64,000 nt of DNA from Bremerella alba (GTDB lineage: Bacteria; Planctomycetota; Planctomycetia; Pirellulales; Pirellulaceae), in assembly GCF_013618625.1 (NCBI RefSeq), contig NZ_JABRWO010000004.1, forward strand, positions 124,001 to 188,000, read 5' to 3'. The position numbers and the translations under genes were made by a program. Shown piece after piece: positions 17,295 to 25,591 of the stretch. Each line of letters starts with the position of its first letter. Within the stretch, counting starts at the first letter, position 1. Under the pieces are notes generated by a model. The model was not told the origin of the DNA, made no database searches, and was given only the letters and a program-made list of their open reading frames with translations.

Positions 17295-18614
17295 ATGGAT
17301 TCTACGAGCGATGCCTCTCCCACTTCGCCTCGTCGCGAAAGCGTCTGGCTTGATTGGCAATGGTATGCCGTCCTGGTCGTGGCGTTACTAGTTCGTGGTG
17401 GCATTGGCTACGTTCAGTACGAAAACTTCTCGCAAGACCCCGACAGCTATCGACTGCTGGCCGACAATATCGTGCGTATTCACTCCCTTACGCTCGACGA
17501 CCCTGCGGAACCAACCGCATTTCGCCCTCCGCTTTATCCACTTCTTTTGGCGGTCACCAGCATTTCGCGAAATGTTTTACCCCGTGAAGTGATGCTCCTG
17601 CATGTTGTGCTGGGTGTCGTTATGGTGGGATTGACCTTCTTTTGGGCCATTCAGATGGACTTGGGACGATGGCGTAGCGCAGCCGGACTGTTGGTGGCTA
17701 TCGACCCAATTCTGCTCAATCAGTCGACTTTGGTGATGACCGAAACGCTGGCGACCTGCCTGGCAATTCTAACGCTGGTCGCAGTTTCTTCGCTGGTGTA
17801 CAAAAATTTATCGAGCGATGCTGCTCGTGGTAGCCGGGATGCCACCATTAGCAGTGTGAACATCGCAGGTGCCGTCGGTTTGGCAATTTTCTGCCGGCCA
17901 ACATTCTTGGTTTGGGCGGTTCTGCTTCCGATCGCCATTTGGTTTTGTTGCCGGGGCTGGAAATTGCGACTTTCATCCATACTGGCCTACGGCTTAATCC
18001 TTTTATTCTTGCTGGCGCCCTGGGTCGTTCGTAATTTGCTTGTTTTTGAGGCCCCTGTGCTAGGGACCACACATGGTGGTCATACCTTACTTTGGGGCAA
18101 TAACGAGTCTTACTACGAGTACCTAAGAAGTGGCGGCACACCGGTATGGGATAATACAGAATTCCATCAACGATTTGCCCATAGGAACCCTTATCTGGGA
18201 ACCTCTGCTAGCGAATTAGCGCGCGATAGAGCCGCCTACGGCGAAGCTTTCGATACCATGCAACAGAACCCAGACATGGCCGCTTATAGTGCTTTGGTTC
18301 GATTCACCATGTTCTGGCGACTACTTCCCAATGCCCTTTCAGAAGAAGAAAGCAGTAAGCGTACGTTGGTTCGCTATGCTATCGGGGCGTGGTACCTTGT
18401 GCAATTTTCCTTGGTAATTGCTGGCTTTTATGCCCTCGGCAAAGACTTAGCGAAGCCTGGCTGGATTGCGGCGATGATGTTGCTAGCGAGCTTTACGCTG
18501 GTACATCTTTTCTTTTGGAGCAACATGCGAATGCGCTCGCCGCTGATTCCGATTCTCGCTGTGCTAGCGTCCGCTGGAATCGAGTTAATCTGGAATCGGC
18601 TGGCCAAGCGTTAA
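17295..18614 (+). CDS. membrane glycosyltransferase, GT39/ArnT-like
   Basis: A 439-residue polytopic protein with about ten hydrophobic helices, resembling the GT-C fold of the PMT/ArnT family, which transfers sugars from polyprenyl phosphate carriers to lipids or proteins outside the membrane. The GT-C hallmark, an acidic motif in the first extracytoplasmic loop, is present as ENFSQDPDSYRLLADNI (about residues 40-56). The FRPPLYPLLLA segment that follows is also typical. The ATG at 17295 opens a short charged N-terminus before the first helix. It lies upstream of lptD, 225 nt away, on the same strand. The donor and acceptor are unknown, though an envelope glycan role is likely. Confidence 0.83.
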   Translation: MDSTSDASPTSPRRESVWLDWQWYAVLVVALLVRGGIGYVQYENFSQDPDSYRLLADNIVRIHSLTLDDPAEPTAFRPPLYPLLLAVTSISRNVLPREVMLLHVVLGVVMVGLTFFWAIQMDLGRWRSAAGLLVAIDPILLNQSTLVMTETLATCLAILTLVAVSSLVYKNLSSDAARGSRDATISSVNIAGAVGLAIFCRPTFLVWAVLLPIAIWFCCRGWKLRLSSILAYGLILLFLLAPWVVRNLLVFEAPVLGTTHGGHTLLWGNNESYYEYLRSGGTPVWDNTEFHQRFAHRNPYLGTSASELARDRAAYGEAFDTMQQNPDMAAYSALVRFTMFWRLLPNALSEEESSKRTLVRYAIGAWYLVQFSLVIAGFYALGKDLAKPGWIAAMMLLASFTLVHLFFWSNMRMRSPLIPILAVLASAGIELIWNRLAKR

Positions 18615-18660
18615 TCAGCCGGAAGCTGGCTTGCTCTGGTCTGGGCGCATCCCTATAATC

Positions 18661-18685
18661 CGCCCCGCTTTAACCACTCGGGGCG
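18661..18685 (+). other. inverted repeat after the GT39-like gene
   Basis: Perfect 7-bp arms CGCCCCG (18661-18667) and CGGGGCG (18679-18685) with an 11-nt loop, 47 nt after the GT39-like stop. No T-run follows, so it is not a classical intrinsic terminator; it could slow polymerase or protect the 3' end. Confidence 0.35.
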
Positions 18686-18786
18686 TCAAAGATTCGCTCG
18701 TACGCGACCTGAGAATTCCAATTAGCCAGAGTCAATCGGCAAGGAAGCCAGGACCCTGTTTCCCCCTCACAGGACAAGTCCGAAGA

Positions 18787-18829
18787 CGCACCAGCCTAAT
18801 CGCTGGTGCGATTCCGCGTTCTTAACGCG
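18787..18829 (+). promoter_or_regulatory. two stacked hairpins in the lptD leader
   Basis: A perfect 9-bp stem (CGCACCAGC 18787-18795 with GCTGGTGCG 18802-18810, 6-nt loop) is followed at once by a 6-bp stem (CGCGTT 18815-18820 with AACGCG 18824-18829, 3-nt loop). The second stem ends 10 nt before the lptD ATG, where a ribosome site would be expected, so folding could limit translation. No T-run is present. Confidence 0.4.
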
Positions 18830-18839
18830 TGCGCTGACG

Positions 18840-21800
18840 ATGTGCGCTTCGTGGGTACTGATTGGGTTCTTATCGGCAACTTCGGTCGCTGAAATCCACC
18901 TTCCTCAATCGGACGCTACACGACCGATCTACGTACGAGCCGATGACGCGCGTCACTGGCAAGATGGAGAGCAAGAGGTCTGGATCCTTCGCGGCGATTG
19001 CGAGATCGTCCAAGACAATACGGTGCTGAAAGGGAAAGACGCCGTACTTTGGATCGAATACGCACAACCATTTCGCTTGATCCCTCACAAAGTCACTGTT
19101 TACCTCGAAAACAAGGTCAGCGTTACCTACCGTGATTCCGAAGCCGGACGAGTCCAACTTGAAGATACCACTTGGCTAGGACAACTCTTTACGACCTCAC
19201 GTATTCAATTGCCCGTCGATCCGACCAAGGCTCCGCCGGCGGTTGCCCCGGCTATTTATCATCGCGGCCGCAATGCGCAACCACTGGACGAACACTTTGC
19301 ACCGAAAGAGCCGACCCAGGCACCCATTCAACAAATCCAGTTCGAAGGGGGACAGCCGATGCCTCCTGCGATTTCGATCGCTCAGCCCCAAATACGTGTT
19401 CGCCTCTTGCAGAGATACTCCAATGGCTACCAACTGGAAGTCGATACCGACCCCAACACCGGCGAAACAATCGCCAAGTTTGATGCCGGTATGAACCTGA
19501 TTGTCGAGGGACTCGGTGAACTCGATACGATTAGCCTTCTGGCAGACCGTGCGATTATCTGGTCGAAGAGTGGGGTTGAAGGAATCACTGGGCCCGATGG
19601 GGATACCGGCGACGGCGATTATGAACTGTACCTGGAAGGGAACGTTGTTTTTCGCCAAGGAGAGCAGGTCGTCTATGCCGAACGCATGTACTACAACGTC
19701 GCCGAAGAATACGGCACGATTTTAAATGCAGAACTTCTGACGCCGGTGCCAGAGTACCAGGGACTGGTTCGCCTGAAGGCCGATGTTCTGCAGCGCGTGA
19801 ATCGAGATCGCTATCAGGCATTTGGTGCTGCGATCACTACCAGCCGAATGGGCGTACCAACCTATTGGTTTCAGTCGAACCAGATCGAATACACCGACAA
19901 GCAATCGACGGTGATGAATCCGATTACCGGTGAGGCCCAGATCGACCCGATCACTGGGCAACCGAAAATCAACCACAAACGCCTGGCGACTTCACGCAAC
20001 AACACCCTCTACTTCGGTGAGTATCCCGTCTTTTACTGGCCTGTCCTTTCCGCCGATATCAATGATCCGGTCTTTTATCTGAACAAAATCAGCTTCAAGA
20101 ACGATGATGTCTTCGGGTTTCAGGTCCGCACCGAGTTCGACAACTACGAAATTCTCGGGATCGACGAGCCCTGGGAAGGTACCGAGTGGGTTACTGACCT
20201 CGACTTTCTATCGGAACGCGGTGTTGGCGTAGGAACCCGATTCAACTTCGATCAGACCTATTTCCCGTACTTCAATAATCCGGCAACCGGGTTCCTGGAT
20301 GCCTGGGGCATCTATGACACCGGCACCGATAACCTGGGGGCCGATCGTCGTGAACTCACTCCGGAGACGGACCTTCGCGGTCGCGTGTGGGGGCGTCACC
20401 GCCAGATGACCTTTGGCGACTGGCAATTCACCGGCGAACTCGGCTTGATCTCAGACCGGAACTTCCTTGAGTCCTACTACGAGAAGGACTGGGACACCCA
20501 AAAGGATTTTGATACATCGTTCGAGCTGAAGAAACTTGTCGATAACCAGAGCTTCAATATTTATGGCTCGTCGCGCGTGAACGACTTCTTCATGCAGACC
20601 GAGTGGATGCCCAAGCTCGATCATTACATGCTAGGGCAACCGCTGTTGTTCGACCGTTTAACTTACTTCTCGCACTCATCAGTCGGCTACGCTCGCCTGA
20701 GGCCTTCGACCGCACCTGAAGATCCAGAAGACGCTGCCACGTATGCCCCGCTCGCCTATGAAGTCGATGTCGAGGGCTTGGTGGGCACCACGCGGCACGA
20801 AATCGATATGCCGTTAGAGCTGTTTGGCTCGAAAGTGACTCCCTATGCATTAGGCGATGTCACCTATCAAGGGCAGGATATCAACGGCGATGATCTACTG
20901 CGAGGCTATGCCCAAGGAGGCGTACGGGGGAGTATCATGGCCTGGAGCGTCAATCGAGCCGCTCAGAGCCAGTTGCTCAACATCAATGGCATCGCTCATA
21001 AGGTCACTCTCTACGGCGACCTCTACTACGCCGATTCGAGCCAGGACCTTTCTCGCATGGCGATCTACAACGATATCAACGATGACTCGCAAGAGGCATT
21101 TCAGCGCCGCTTTAAATTCAACACCTATGGGCTTCCAGCCGGAACACCGGTCCCAGATTCCGTCGATCCTCGCTATTACGCATTCCGGACAAACCAGCAA
21201 GGATGGGTGACTTCGCCAGTAGGAGAAATCGCCGACGATGTCTCGGCGGCCAACCTTCAGTTGCGACAAACCTGGCAGACCAAACGAGGCGGCCCTGGCA
21301 ACGAGAAGATCATCGATTGGATTCGGTTTGATGTTGGGGGTACTGTCTTCCCTGATGCCGATCGAGACAACTTCGGCGAGACCGTAGGCCTGTTGAATTA
21401 TCAATTTGACTGGCAGATCGGCAACCGCCTGAGTGTCTTCTCTAACGGTTTCTGGGACGTGTTTGACGACGGCTTGCAAACGATAACCATCGGTAGCTAC
21501 ATCAACCGCACTCAGATCGGCAATCTTTACCTGAGTTACACCGAGACCCTTCAGCCGTTTGAATCGCAGTTGATCATCGCATCGCTGCAATATCGACTGA
21601 GCGAGAAGTGGTTCGGAGGACTGGGAGCAGCGTACGACCTAAAAGGAAGCACGAACCTGGGACAGAATGTCTTCCTGACGCGTATCGGCGAGTCGAGCCT
21701 ATTTACCTTCAACGTCAATGTCGACACCAGTCGAAACAACGTAGGCTTCGGCATTAACTTCGAGCCTAGGTTCTTCGCGACCGGAGAATATAGCAAGATC

Positions 21801-21845
21801 AACGGCGAACCCCTTCCTCCGCTGGGCGCCTACGGACTCGAATAG
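18840..21845 (+). CDS. lptD: LPS-assembly protein LptD / OstA-like outer-membrane protein
   Basis: A 1001-residue outer-membrane protein of the LptD (OstA/Imp) type that inserts lipopolysaccharide or a similar lipid into the outer leaflet. A signal peptide spans about residues 1-18 (ending SVA-EIH). The N-terminal OstA/LptA-like jellyroll is recognisable from VWILRGDCEIVQDNTVLKGK and a second copy near YELYLEGNVVFRQGEQVVYA. The C-terminal ~600 residues are rich in alternating beta strands with Asn/Asp turns and end in short strands (VGFGINFEPRFFATGEY), as in the 26-strand barrel. It is longer than the E. coli protein, mainly through a Pro/Gln-rich stretch at residues ~130-180. dgkA follows by 27 nt. 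Confidence 0.82.
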   Translation: MCASWVLIGFLSATSVAEIHLPQSDATRPIYVRADDARHWQDGEQEVWILRGDCEIVQDNTVLKGKDAVLWIEYAQPFRLIPHKVTVYLENKVSVTYRDSEAGRVQLEDTTWLGQLFTTSRIQLPVDPTKAPPAVAPAIYHRGRNAQPLDEHFAPKEPTQAPIQQIQFEGGQPMPPAISIAQPQIRVRLLQRYSNGYQLEVDTDPNTGETIAKFDAGMNLIVEGLGELDTISLLADRAIIWSKSGVEGITGPDGDTGDGDYELYLEGNVVFRQGEQVVYAERMYYNVAEEYGTILNAELLTPVPEYQGLVRLKADVLQRVNRDRYQAFGAAITTSRMGVPTYWFQSNQIEYTDKQSTVMNPITGEAQIDPITGQPKINHKRLATSRNNTLYFGEYPVFYWPVLSADINDPVFYLNKISFKNDDVFGFQVRTEFDNYEILGIDEPWEGTEWVTDLDFLSERGVGVGTRFNFDQTYFPYFNNPATGFLDAWGIYDTGTDNLGADRRELTPETDLRGRVWGRHRQMTFGDWQFTGELGLISDRNFLESYYEKDWDTQKDFDTSFELKKLVDNQSFNIYGSSRVNDFFMQTEWMPKLDHYMLGQPLLFDRLTYFSHSSVGYARLRPSTAPEDPEDAATYAPLAYEVDVEGLVGTTRHEIDMPLELFGSKVTPYALGDVTYQGQDINGDDLLRGYAQGGVRGSIMAWSVNRAAQSQLLNINGIAHKVTLYGDLYYADSSQDLSRMAIYNDINDDSQEAFQRRFKFNTYGLPAGTPVPDSVDPRYYAFRTNQQGWVTSPVGEIADDVSAANLQLRQTWQTKRGGPGNEKIIDWIRFDVGGTVFPDADRDNFGETVGLLNYQFDWQIGNRLSVFSNGFWDVFDDGLQTITIGSYINRTQIGNLYLSYTETLQPFESQLIIASLQYRLSEKWFGGLGAAYDLKGSTNLGQNVFLTRIGESSLFTFNVNVDTSRNNVGFGINFEPRFFATGEYSKINGEPLPPLGAYGLE

Positions 21846-21872
21846 CAAGTTGGCCAAGAGGATCAGATCGCG

Positions 21873-22265
21873 ATGAAAAACGAAATGACACCTCGCGGTT
21901 GGATCCGCAAATTCGGCCTGGCTTTCTCAGGACTGTCGTGGGCCATTCGTACCGAAGGGAGTTTTGCGGTTCACCTGCCAGCGGCAGCGCTGGCTTTCTC
22001 TGGAGCGGCACTTCTCCAATTCAACTACGTTAGATGGTCGATCCTCGTTCTTGCCGTTGGCTCTGTCATCGTTGCTGAGCTATTGAACACGGCAATAGAA
22101 TGCCTTGCCAAAGCGGTCGACGATCAACCGAACGAGCACATTCGGGTTGCGTTAGACATCGGCAGCGCGGCTATCCTAACCAGTAGCCTATTTGCTGTCG
22201 TCGTGGGCTTCTTTTTGTTCTGGCAGCCACTCTGGCTTTGGTGGAGCCCAACTTTGGCTAACTAG
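21873..22265 (+). CDS. dgkA: diacylglycerol/undecaprenol kinase DgkA
   Basis: A 130-residue small integral membrane kinase that recycles diacylglycerol (or undecaprenol) by phosphorylation. The family core is clear: FSGLSWAIRTEGSF at the first amphipathic helix, AELLNTAIECLAKAVDD (the ExxNTAIE metal-binding motif) and DIGSAAIL near the end, with three membrane helices. The usual KDVASAAV is changed to LDIGSAAI. Start is the ATG at 21873; a second ATG four codons later is possible. It is likely co-transcribed with lptD, a sensible link because envelope lipid assembly yields diacylglycerol. Confidence 0.92.
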   Translation: MKNEMTPRGWIRKFGLAFSGLSWAIRTEGSFAVHLPAAALAFSGAALLQFNYVRWSILVLAVGSVIVAELLNTAIECLAKAVDDQPNEHIRVALDIGSAAILTSSLFAVVVGFFLFWQPLWLWWSPTLAN

Positions 22266-22290
22266 TAAACCCACGTCCGCAACCTCGCTC

Positions 22291-22334
22291 AAAAAAACAG
22301 TACCCTGCAGTATGGTGAATACTGCAGGGTACTG
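22291..22334 (-). terminator. 15-bp perfect-stem terminator on the minus strand
   Basis: Arms CAGTACCCTGCAGTA (22298-22312) and its exact complement (22320-22334) enclose a 7-nt loop; on the minus strand the stem is followed by seven T (22297-22291). This is textbook rho-independent termination for minus-strand transcription, yet rplU, the nearest minus gene, ends 370 nt upstream and has its own hairpin. It may stop read-through before it runs antisense into dgkA. Confidence 0.75.
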
Positions 22335-22644
22335 TCCAAGTATCAGTCAAGTGATCGATATTTGGCTAAGCCGAATCCATCCCCAAATAGTTGCCTGACT
22401 GGTATTCAACATCCTGTTAAGTATCGCATTATTGCGTAAGGGCTATTACGAAGCGGTCCGCCAATGACCTATCGAAAAACTAACTCCATCGCGTTTTCGA
22501 GTGCTAACCCAGAGAGGTTCCTCTCTCGCATGGGGACCAACTTATCGGCATTGCTTTGATTTGACTAGCCTTTTTTGCGAATTCCTTAACGCTAACTACA
22601 CTAAGCCATTTCGAAGCGTCAGAACTTACGTAAAGAGCGCATAA

Positions 22645-22678
22645 AGAAAGCCACAAGTACACTTACTTGCGGCTTTCT
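22645..22678 (-). terminator. rplU terminator hairpin
   Basis: Arms AGAAAGCC (22645-22652) with GGCTTTCT (22671-22678), extended inward by CAAGT/ACTTG after one mismatch, loop 6 nt. It lies 27 nt past the rplU stop. The following T content on the minus strand is modest (TTTAT), so strength is uncertain. Confidence 0.65.
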
Positions 22679-22704
22679 AAATTGTGCAGTTTTACTCAGC
22701 TAAC

Positions 22705-23019
22705 CTAAGCAACGATCTCGCTGATCTTCACTTTGGTGTAGAGCTGACGATGGCCTGTCTTGCGTTTGCTGTTCTTACGACGACGGAACTTTTGAATGAC
22801 CAGCTTTTCGCCTTGGACGACGCCAACCACTTCCGCTTTGACCGAAGCGCCATCAACCGTAGGCTTGCCGATCTTGACGCCGTCTTCACCAGACACCAAC
22901 AAAACGTTATCGAACGACAAAGCATCGCCGGCGGTCGCCTCGAAGCGGAAATCGATCCGTAACTCTTGGCCTTGTTCGACTTTAATTTGCTTGCCGTCTT
23001 CTTGAATAATCGCGTACAT
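22705..23019 (-). CDS. rplU: 50S ribosomal protein L21 (bL21)
   Basis: 104-residue ribosomal protein bL21, which binds 23S rRNA. MYAIIQEDGKQIKVEQGQEL at the N-terminus, the VLLVSGEDGVKIGKPTV centre and the C-terminal KFRRRKNSKRKTGHRQLYTK block are diagnostic. It lies downstream of the RNase E/G gene on the same strand (236-nt gap), a linkage also seen in many bacteria. The usual partner rpmA (bL27) is absent: the gene is followed directly by a terminator. Confidence 0.97.
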   Translation of the reverse strand: MYAIIQEDGKQIKVEQGQELRIDFRFEATAGDALSFDNVLLVSGEDGVKIGKPTVDGASVKAEVVGVVQGEKLVIQKFRRRKNSKRKTGHRQLYTKVKISEIVA

Positions 23020-23255
23020 CCGATTGAGCCCAACCGAGTTTTATATTTTTGAACAGCCCCTAGTGGGGCGAATGACTTCAGGGGAAACCACACAATTTAC
23101 CGGGCAAACGGCAAACTGTCGAGGGCACCCAAACTGTTTTCTTCAAATTGGCCCCTGCACTTGCCTGGCGTGCTAGACCTTGGCAACGTTAGAGGCCACA
23201 CCAGAGCGAGGCACATTAAACATGCCCCACCCATAAACCATTGATACAATAAGAC

Positions 23256-24962
23256 TTAGCGTCGACCATTGCGCGAAGCATCGTGCGGATCGGTCATGTA
23301 AATACGGCGGCCTTCCGCATCTTTACATTCCACCTCAACATGCTCAGGAAAGACCGATTCGCTGCCGATGATATGGACAACTACCCGGTTGTCGTCTTCG
23401 ATAACCGCAATTTCCCGACGTTTCTTGTTATTCAGGTAGGCAGCTACTTCTTCGTTAACTCGGCAATTGATCTGGCTTGCCTTGGGCTGCTGGGCTGCAG
23501 CAATCAAGACACGCGTTACCTCAATCGCCATGCTCTCGGACGACTTCACAACGCCACGGCCGCTGCAGCAGGGGCAATCTCGGAAGATGCTTCGCTTGAG
23601 ACTTGGCCGGACACGCTGACGCGTCATCTCGATCAAACCGAAGGGACTTGTCCGCAGAATCTTCGTACGGGCTCGATCACGTTTGACTGCATCCTTGAGG
23701 GCACGCTCGACGTTGGCTCGATGCTTCTCGCGTCGCATGTCGATAAAGTCATTGACGATCACTCCACCAAGGTCACGCAGGCGAAGCTGGCGAGCGATTT
23801 CCTTGGCAGCCAACAGGTTTAGATGATAGGCCGCTTCTTCCGAGCTTCCGTCGTAACGGAAGTTTCCACTGTTCACATCAATTGCCACTAGGGCTTCGGT
23901 CTGATCGATCACGATCGAACCACCGCGGGACAGGGGAACTTCGCGTTGGTGAATCTTCGCGATTTCCTCGTCCAGGTTATATTTGCGGAACAAGGCATCT
24001 TTCGCATCATGCCGATGCAAACGATCGACAAATCGTGGCATTACGAGTTGCAGGAATTCCTTGGCAGCCTCGTACTGCTCTTTTCGATCGATATAAATCG
24101 CGTCGACATCGGCCGCAAAGATATCGCGAATAGTGCGAATGATCATATCGCTCTCTTCGTATATCTCGCAGGGTCCAGTCGTCTTGCGAATTCGGCGAAC
24201 AATCAAACGCCACAGGCGAAGCAGGTACGCCATGTCGCGGGACAGGTCTTTCTTCGTTCGATCTTGTCCGGCTGTGCGGACAATGAACCCCAACCCCTTG
24301 GGCGGCTCAAGATCCAAAAGCGTGCCGCGTAAGCGACGACGAACCTGGTCGTCTTCAATCTTGCGAGAAACACCGACTCGACCAAGTGCCGGCATCAAGA
24401 CCAGGTAGCGCCCTGGAATGCTGATATAGGTCGATAAGGTTGGCCCCTTGTTACCGATCCCTTCCTTGATGACCTGCACGAGGACTTCGTCGCCTCGCTT
24501 GAAGATCTCTTGAATAGGTGGCTTAACACGTGGACGTGCCCCGGGACGTTGCCGACGACCGCGACGCTGCTGAGTTTTGGTTCCACCTCCGTCTGAGGGA
24601 CCGTCGTCGTCCGAGTCGCCATTGTCGTCGCTATCATCGTCCTCGCCGAAGTCACTGCCAAACCGCGATGCGGCTAAATCTTCGGGACGATCGTACTGAG
24701 CGGCCGGGTCATATCCACCCTGGCGAAAATACTGCGGCTCGACGTCGCTAATGTGGAGAAAGCCATTCTTGCCGACACCAAAGTCGACAAACGCTGCTTG
24801 AATACTCGGCTCAAGATTAACGACAACACCCTTATAGATGTTGCCGACAAAGTTCTCCTGGCTGCTCCGCTCAAGATAGAACTCTTCCAGAATTCCATCT
24901 TCCACGATCGCAATCCGGCATTCTTCCGGCTGCGATACGTTGATCAGCATCTCTTTTTTCAT
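23256..24962 (-). CDS. ribonuclease E/G family endoribonuclease with a charged S1-domain insertion
   Basis: Endoribonuclease of the RNase E/G family, acting in mRNA decay and rRNA maturation. Visible parts: the N-terminal ECRIAIVEDGILEEFYLER, an S1 RNA-binding domain with NIYKGVVVNLEPSIQAAFVD, the DNase I-like catalytic core with VAIDVNSGNF and GGVIVNDFIDMR, and the zinc-link CPCC motif (DCPCCSGRGVV). The start is the ATG at 24962 (MKKEMLINV), giving 568 residues; an upstream ATG at 24983 would add 7. Residues ~75-148 form an insert inside the S1 domain, first acidic (GEDDDSDDNGDSDDDG) and then basic (QQRRGRRQRPGARPR). There is no long C-terminal degradosome scaffold, so it is nearer RNase G in size. 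Confidence 0.93.
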   Translation of the reverse strand: MKKEMLINVSQPEECRIAIVEDGILEEFYLERSSQENFVGNIYKGVVVNLEPSIQAAFVDFGVGKNGFLHISDVEPQYFRQGGYDPAAQYDRPEDLAASRFGSDFGEDDDSDDNGDSDDDGPSDGGGTKTQQRRGRRQRPGARPRVKPPIQEIFKRGDEVLVQVIKEGIGNKGPTLSTYISIPGRYLVLMPALGRVGVSRKIEDDQVRRRLRGTLLDLEPPKGLGFIVRTAGQDRTKKDLSRDMAYLLRLWRLIVRRIRKTTGPCEIYEESDMIIRTIRDIFAADVDAIYIDRKEQYEAAKEFLQLVMPRFVDRLHRHDAKDALFRKYNLDEEIAKIHQREVPLSRGGSIVIDQTEALVAIDVNSGNFRYDGSSEEAAYHLNLLAAKEIARQLRLRDLGGVIVNDFIDMRREKHRANVERALKDAVKRDRARTKILRTSPFGLIEMTRQRVRPSLKRSIFRDCPCCSGRGVVKSSESMAIEVTRVLIAAAQQPKASQINCRVNEEVAAYLNNKKRREIAVIEDDNRVVVHIIGSESVFPEHVEVECKDAEGRRIYMTDPHDASRNGRR

Positions 24963-25390
24963 GAAAAGCTCGCTTTGGTGCATGGGACCATGACCGCGAA
25001 AGCTTTTTCTCGAATGCGATGGTGTTGACTGAGGCTGTCTCGACGATATCTTTCGACCTACGCCGAGCCCGGTCCGGATCTTCTACTGCGGTGGCTTGAG
25101 AGCAACCTGAAGTGTTTTCACGCGGCTTGTCGGGTTGTCCAACAGTGTATTCCTTGTTGAGGCAACGATTCTAAAATAGCGATCTATCGCAAAGTGGCCG
25201 CAGGTAAAGGGATCTCGCACAATCTATATTCCGCATCTTCGCTGAGGAGCTGCTGTCGTTCTTCGCCCTGTGATGGCGATGGCTGGCTCTAGCGGTTAGC
25301 GGTTAATTTGGCGTGTCCTCTTATCGCTGACTTTTGCCATCTTGGGCTTGGGTCACTTGTCTGTCGCTGGTCTCTTGGAATCGGCTCGCT

Positions 25391-25425
25391 CCCGTAACAG
25401 GCTTTTTAAAAGTCCCTGCGACGGG
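25391..25425. repeat. REP-like imperfect palindrome
   Basis: Arms CCCGTAACAGG (25391-25401) and CCTGCGACGGG (25415-25425) pair except for the two central bases (AA against CG), around a 13-nt AT-rich loop. Size and mismatch pattern resemble intergenic REP elements. Only one copy was noticed in this window. Confidence 0.4.
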
Positions 25426-25480
25426 GTCGGTTGCCCTGGATTCGATAAAAGCGTTCTTGCCTTGGACCTGTGTCAAGGAA

Positions 25481-25504
25481 TCCGGCGAATTACGATTCAC
25501 CGGA
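25481..25504. other. 10-bp hairpin upstream of the RNase E/G gene
   Basis: Arms TCCGGCGAAT (25481-25490) and ATTCACCGGA (25495-25504) with a 4-nt loop and one wobble or mismatch depending on the strand. On the minus strand the T-run precedes the stem, so it is not an intrinsic terminator for ptsI. Confidence 0.45.
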
Positions 25505-25591
25505 AAAATATTCTTCTGTGATTTGTCTATCTGGCCCTGATTAACAAGGCTTTCTTTTTTCGGCTGGTGGACGTACATCCGCCATACCGCA

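Larger units (their letters stand above)
22266..22704. other. 439-nt gap between convergent dgkA and rplU, with two hairpin terminators
   Basis: No plausible coding region on either strand. The stretch holds the two strong hairpins described separately (22291-22334 and 22645-22678). Between them, 22335-22644, I see no further structure. It is AT-richer than its neighbours. Confidence 0.6.
24963..25591. other. 629-nt gap between ptsI and the RNase E/G gene, with REP-like and hairpin elements
   Basis: No convincing gene. On the minus strand this is the region downstream of ptsI and upstream of the RNase gene. It holds a tandem TAGCGGT repeat (25290-25303), an imperfect REP-like palindrome (25391-25425) and a 10-bp hairpin (25481-25504). 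A TTGACA hexamer lies on the minus strand at about 25470-25475 but has no well-spaced -10. It may be a long leader of the RNase gene. Confidence 0.5.
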
